Of a stretch of DNA of 8,931 nucleotides, positions 6,828 to 8,931 are shown one piece after another. Below the pieces are notes generated by a model. The model was not told the origin of the DNA. It ran no database searches and was given only the letters and a program-made list of their open reading frames with translations. The stretch's first letter is position 1, and each line of letters opens with the position of its first letter. Location of the stretch: contig JAEZHS010000542.1 of NCBI GenBank assembly GCA_023436825.1, positions 1 to 8,931 on the forward strand. The letters run 5' to 3'. Source of the stretch: Pseudomonadota bacterium. Its GTDB lineage: Bacteria; Pseudomonadota; Alphaproteobacteria; Reyranellales; Reyranellaceae. The position numbers were made by a program, and so were the translations under genes.

Positions 6828-7172
6828 CTACTTGGCGGCCGGTGCTCCGGCCTGCTTCAGGCTGAGGATGTAGTCGATGATGCTTTCGCGCTGGTCGGCG
6901 TTCAGGCGGAACATCGGCATGCCGGCGTGCGGCGTGGTCAGGGCCACGGTGAGCGCGGTGCTCGTCATGCCGGGGGTCGTCGCCAGCGCCAGGAAGGTGG
7001 GTGCCCGCGTGTTCGGAGACTGCAGCTGCTGCGGCTGGACCGCGTGGCATTCCGAGCACACCTGCCGCGCCAGCGCCAGCCCGCCCGGCACGGTCCCGCC
7101 TTCCTCGGCGCGCAGTGGCTGGCCGGCCAACGCAGCGAACAGAACGACCACGGACGATGGCAGGACTTTCAT
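6828..7172 (-). CDS. Small periplasmic c-type cytochrome (class I-like)
   Basis: 114 residues. A Sec signal peptide (1-22, hydrophobic core VVVLFAALAG, cleavage after PLRA) is followed by one haem-binding motif CSECH (C39, C42, H43) and a downstream HAGMPMF (82-88) that supplies the axial methionine, probably M85. The C-terminal helix DQRESIIDYILSLK (93-106) is the usual last helix of class I cytochromes c. It should carry electrons in the periplasm. ATG 7172 has GGAGG (7178-7182) at 5-base spacing and starts the signal peptide exactly; the open frame extends to 7229 without function. Upstream are a 16-bp palindrome overlapping the ribosome binding site and a TTGA-N6-TCAA box, suggesting oxygen-responsive expression. 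It is convergent with the diiron gene. The redox partner is unknown. Confidence 0.9.
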   Translation of the reverse strand: MKVLPSSVVVLFAALAGQPLRAEEGGTVPGGLALARQVCSECHAVQPQQLQSPNTRAPTFLALATTPGMTSTALTVALTTPHAGMPMFRLNADQRESIIDYILSLKQAGAPAAK

Positions 7173-7180
7173 GCCGACCT

Positions 7181-7196
7181 CCGATGACGTCATCGG
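7181..7196. promoter_or_regulatory. Perfect 16-bp palindrome overlapping the cytochrome ribosome binding site
   Basis: CCGATGACGTCATCGG is identical to its reverse complement. Its end at 7181-7182 overlaps two bases of the GGAGG Shine-Dalgarno site of the cytochrome gene. It could be an operator for a dimeric regulator. In RNA it could form a 6-bp hairpin with an ACGU loop that partly hides the ribosome binding site. No known regulator is recognised. Confidence 0.6.
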
Positions 7197-7231
7197 GCGC
7201 GTCGATCCCGCGCCTGCGACGGTTGCCATGT

Positions 7232-7237
7232 CCTATA
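7232..7237 (-). promoter_or_regulatory. Candidate -10 element for the cytochrome gene
   Basis: On the minus strand this reads TATAGG, matching the first four positions of TATAAT. Its centre is 32 bases from the centre of the TTGA-N6-TCAA box, the spacing expected for a class II FNR/FixK promoter. Transcription would start near 7225, leaving a leader of about 53 bases that includes the 16-bp palindrome. Confidence 0.4.
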
Positions 7238-7259
7238 GCCGCTGGGGTCGTCCGCGATG

Positions 7260-7273
7260 TTGACGTGGATCAA
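7260..7273. promoter_or_regulatory. FNR/FixK-type box TTGA-N6-TCAA upstream of the cytochrome gene
   Basis: TTGACGTGGATCAA has both conserved TTGA and TCAA half-sites; compared with TTGAT-N4-ATCAA only one inner T is C. Its centre is about 94 bases before the cytochrome ATG and about 32 bases before a TATAGG hexamer on the same strand. It lies just beyond the 3' end of the pstB remnant. Confidence 0.65.
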
Positions 7274-7297
7274 CTGTCGCCGGCCAAACGACACCGC

Positions 7298-7712
7298 TCA
7301 ACCGAAGCAGCCCCGTGACGAATTTCTGGGTGCGCGGATCGTTCGGTAGGGTGAACACCTCCTAGGCAACGCCGAACTCCACCAGCTCGCACACAGCGCG
7401 GCGCCGAAGGCGACGTTGTCCTAGAACGACATCCGAAACGGCGCCGGCGATGCGCAGCCGCAGTCGTTCGACGTCGTCGCCCATCGTCAGGATGTTCTCG
7501 CCGTCGAGCAGCACCTCGCCGTCGACTCGCTGACCGTCATGCAGGTCGTACATGCGGTTGAACACGCGCAGCAGCGTGGACTTGCCGCCGCCTGACGGCC
7601 CGATGAAGGCCGCCACGCGGTGCTCGTGGATCGGCACGGACACGTCCTTCAGTGCCCGGTTTCCGTCCTCATAGGAGAAGTTCAGCTTGTGGACGCTGAT
7701 CTTCGCGCGCAA
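7298..7712 (-). pseudogene. pstB: Decayed pstB (phosphate ABC transporter ATP-binding protein), internally deleted
   Basis: Reading on the minus strand from about 7709: KISVHKLNF, then AAFIGPSGGGKSTLLRVFNRMYDL (Walker A; the usual Cys of GPSGCGKST is Gly), then GEVLLDGENIL and DVERLRLRI. After that the usual GMVFQKPT is missing, consistent with a deletion of about 17 bases that shifts frame. The shifted frame reads PFRMSF, a TAG where Tyr is expected (7421-7423), then DNVAFG. The signature motif, Walker B and most of the C-terminal half are absent. The frame then reads ELVEFGVA, a TAG (7362-7364), EVFTLPNDPRTQKFVTG, and an apparent one-base insertion before a C-x-F-G-stop ending at 7298. Several independent lesions show long decay. 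No start codon is clear; TTG 7712 is possible. No pstS, pstC, pstA or phoU is nearby. Confidence 0.85.
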
Positions 7713-7750
7713 CGGCCCATCGGCCGGCGCGGGCCGGCGGTCTCGTCGGG

Positions 7751-8176
7751 CTAGAGCCAGTACCACGGCCGCGTCGGATTGGTGACGTCGGGCGCCTCGA
7801 GATCCTCCGGCTCGACGGCCGGCGCACCGGGCTTGGGGATGTCGAAGGACTTGCGCGCCAGCAGGGCGCCCATCGCGTCGATGCCGCCGCGGTAGTTGCT
7901 GCGCTCGCACTCGATCGCCGCGGCGATGCGCGTGTGATTGCGCGGCCCGTCGGAATTCTCGCCGCGACCCACGCCGTAGCGGTCGAAGTAGGCGACGAGT
8001 TGCGAGCAGCGGCCCTTCAGCCAGCCGATGCGCCCGGGCGTCATCGGCTTGGCGCTGCCCGCAGCCGGTATCTGGGTCGGAGGATCGCCCAGTGCGCCCA
8101 CCGACTGGGCCGAAGCACTGCCGGCGAGCGTCATCGCCAGCAGGGTCACGAACAGAATGAGCCTGCCCAACACCAT
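7751..8176 (-). CDS. Small secreted protein of unknown function
   Basis: 141 residues. A clear Sec signal peptide (1-23: MVLGR, a hydrophobic core LILFVTLLAMTLAG, cleavage after SASA) sends it to the periplasm. The mature part starts with a Gly/Pro/Ala-rich linker, then a central region with KGRCSQLVAYFDRYG (55-69) and ECERSNYRGG (89-98). Its only two mature cysteines, about 32 residues apart, could form one disulfide. The tail is proline-rich and ends in TRPWYWL. The start is supported by GGAG 7 bases before ATG 8176. The family is not recognised; the pattern resembles conserved hypothetical exported proteins of Rhizobiales-type genomes. It is divergent from the GNAT gene (157 bases between starts), and the pstB remnant begins about 40 bases after its stop. 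Confidence 0.75.
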   Translation of the reverse strand: MVLGRLILFVTLLAMTLAGSASAQSVGALGDPPTQIPAAGSAKPMTPGRIGWLKGRCSQLVAYFDRYGVGRGENSDGPRNHTRIAAAIECERSNYRGGIDAMGALLARKSFDIPKPGAPAVEPEDLEAPDVTNPTRPWYWL

Positions 8177-8333
8177 GGTCGACTCCGTGACTGGATGGCT
8201 TTCGGGCAGAGGCTATGTCTGGACTATTGCGTACAGCCGCTGGCAACGATGAATTTATGAGGACGCCGCCAGGGAGCGGCGACACGAAAGTGTCATCGAT
8301 GCGTGCTTGATCGGCATTCACGAGAGGAATGCC

Positions 8334-8813
8334 GTGGATCAGCCGCTCACCCTGCCCGACAACGTCGTCGTCCGTCCGTCGACCGAGGAAGACGTGCCGG
8401 CCATGCTGGCGATCTACGCCCATCACGTCCGCAATGGCGTGAACGTCGAGGATCCCGAGCCCCTGCACGACGAGGACATCAAGCGTCGGCGCAAGAACAT
8501 GCTGAAGCGCAAGCTGCCGCATCTCGTGGCCGAACGGGCCGGAACGATCGTGGGCTACGCTTACGCCGTGCCCTTCCGCAAGCGGCCGGCCTACCGCTAT
8601 GCCGTCAAGCATTCGATCTACGTGCATCCCGACCATCTGCATTCCGGCGTCGGACGGGCGCTGCTGCCGGCGCTGATCGACGCCTGCGGCGCCGTCGGCT
8701 TTCGCCGCGCCGGCCTGCTGGAGGGCGTGGGCTACAAGTTCGGGCGCTGGACGGACAGCCTCTTGATGCAGCGCGTGCTCGGCCCCGGCACCGCCGAGGC
8801 GCCGAGCTTCTAG
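8334..8813 (+). CDS. GNAT N-acetyltransferase, phosphinothricin-acetyltransferase-like, with internal deletion
   Basis: 159 residues from GTG 8334, which has AGAGG (8323-8327) at 6-base spacing; an in-frame TTG at 8307 lacks such a site. N-terminal VVVRPSTEEDVPAMLAIYAHHV (11-32), HLVAERAGTIVGYAYAVPFRKRPAYRYAVKHSIYVHPDH (63-101) and GVGRALLPALIDAC (105-118) match the PAT/Bar-like branch, which acetylates amino groups of small molecules with acetyl-CoA. GLLEGVGYKFGRWTDSLLMQR (127-147) is the C-terminal signature. Between them, family members carry about 30 residues (beta strand, N-A-x-S, L-H-E-x-x-GF). Here GF at 122-123 joins directly to RRAGLLEGVG, so this segment is missing in frame. The P-loop region reads LHSGVG in place of Q/R-x-x-G-x-G. 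The frame is open and may be expressed, but loss of part of the CoA site makes activity doubtful. Confidence 0.85.
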   Translation: MDQPLTLPDNVVVRPSTEEDVPAMLAIYAHHVRNGVNVEDPEPLHDEDIKRRRKNMLKRKLPHLVAERAGTIVGYAYAVPFRKRPAYRYAVKHSIYVHPDHLHSGVGRALLPALIDACGAVGFRRAGLLEGVGYKFGRWTDSLLMQRVLGPGTAEAPSF

Positions 8814-8829
8814 GCTCTTTGCTGGGAGC

Positions 8830-8871
8830 GCGCCACTCCGTGGCGCTTCCTCCCCAACGAAGTTGGGGAGG
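8830..8871. terminator. Two tandem hairpins after the GNAT gene, terminator- or REP-like
   Basis: GCGCCAC (8830-8836) pairs with GTGGCGC (8840-8846) across a 3-base loop. Immediately after, CCTCCCCAAC (8849-8858) pairs perfectly with GTTGGGGAGG (8862-8871) across GAA. They begin 17 bases after the GNAT stop. No T-run follows, so classic Rho-independent termination is uncertain. The second hairpin resembles short palindromes repeated in many alphaproteobacterial genomes. Confidence 0.6.
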
Positions 8872-8900
8872 TGTCGGCGTCTTACAACGACGGAGGGGTC

Positions 8901-8931
8901 ATGGGCTACAGCATCATTGATGCTTATGACC
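8901..8931 (+). CDS. Start of an unidentified gene, cut by the right edge
   Basis: An ATG preceded by a strong GGAGGGG (8892-8898) opens a frame of ten codons reading MGYSIIDAYD before the window ends. The start signal is good, so a real gene is likely, but nothing can be said of its product. It follows the tandem hairpins, so it probably starts a new transcription unit or is read through from the GNAT gene. Confidence 0.5.
   Translation, partial: MGYSIIDAYD

Noticed and set aside
8281..8294. GACAC-GAAA-GTGTC small inverted repeat between the secreted-protein and GNAT genes
   Set aside because: A 5-bp stem is too short to separate from chance in GC-rich DNA, and no promoter element lines up with it.
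7362..8642. A 426-codon minus-strand frame taken as one gene
   Set aside because: It runs antisense to the GNAT gene, then out of frame through the secreted-protein gene, and only its last ~90 codons are PstB-like. It is not a fusion; the end belongs to the pstB relic.
1..8931. CRISPR arrays, tRNA or rRNA genes, insertion sequences
   Set aside because: No spaced direct repeats, cloverleaf-like segments, rRNA signature stretches, or transposase motifs were seen in reading both strands.

Overview
The window reads as a high-GC Gram-negative chromosome segment, most likely an alphaproteobacterium of the Bradyrhizobium/Reyranella kind. This rests on GC-rich codon use, an orphan TctC/Bug-type binding protein beside hydantoinase genes, TTGA-N6-TCAA (FNR/FixK-type) boxes, and REP-like palindromes of a sort I associate with such genomes. 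The genus is inference; no rRNA, tRNA, CRISPR array or transposase gene was seen.

Left part (1-4415): a minus-strand operon hyuB - hyuA - RibD-like reductase (the last cut by the left edge). hyuB and hyuA encode the two subunits of an ATP-dependent hydantoinase/oxoprolinase-type enzyme. A 110-bp nested inverted repeat sits between them. The RibD-like gene starts 7 bases after hyuA and is probably translationally coupled. HyuA carries substitutions in its second phosphate-binding loop. Divergent from hyuB is an exported tripartite-tricarboxylate-type solute binding protein (4416-5384) whose leader holds a strong hairpin; it may deliver a substrate for the Hyu enzyme, but no TctA/TctB membrane genes are present.

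Middle part (5397-7273): a short HicB-like antitoxin gene without a HicA partner, then two convergent genes. These are an AurF-like diiron oxygenase candidate with two exact E-X28-D-E-X-X-H motifs, and a small periplasmic c-type cytochrome. Each is preceded by a TTGA-N6-TCAA box at promoter-like spacing, so the pair may form a low-oxygen-controlled redox module. A perfect 16-bp palindrome overlaps the cytochrome ribosome binding site.

Right part (7298-8931): a decayed pstB (phosphate ABC transporter ATPase) remnant with several independent lesions, a small secreted protein of unknown function, and a phosphinothricin-acetyltransferase-like GNAT that seems to have lost about 30 internal residues in frame. 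Two tandem hairpins follow, then the first ten codons of another gene at the right edge.

Gene starts were chosen by Shine-Dalgarno spacing and signal peptides and are often shorter than the longest open frame. Family calls come from motif recognition without database searches.
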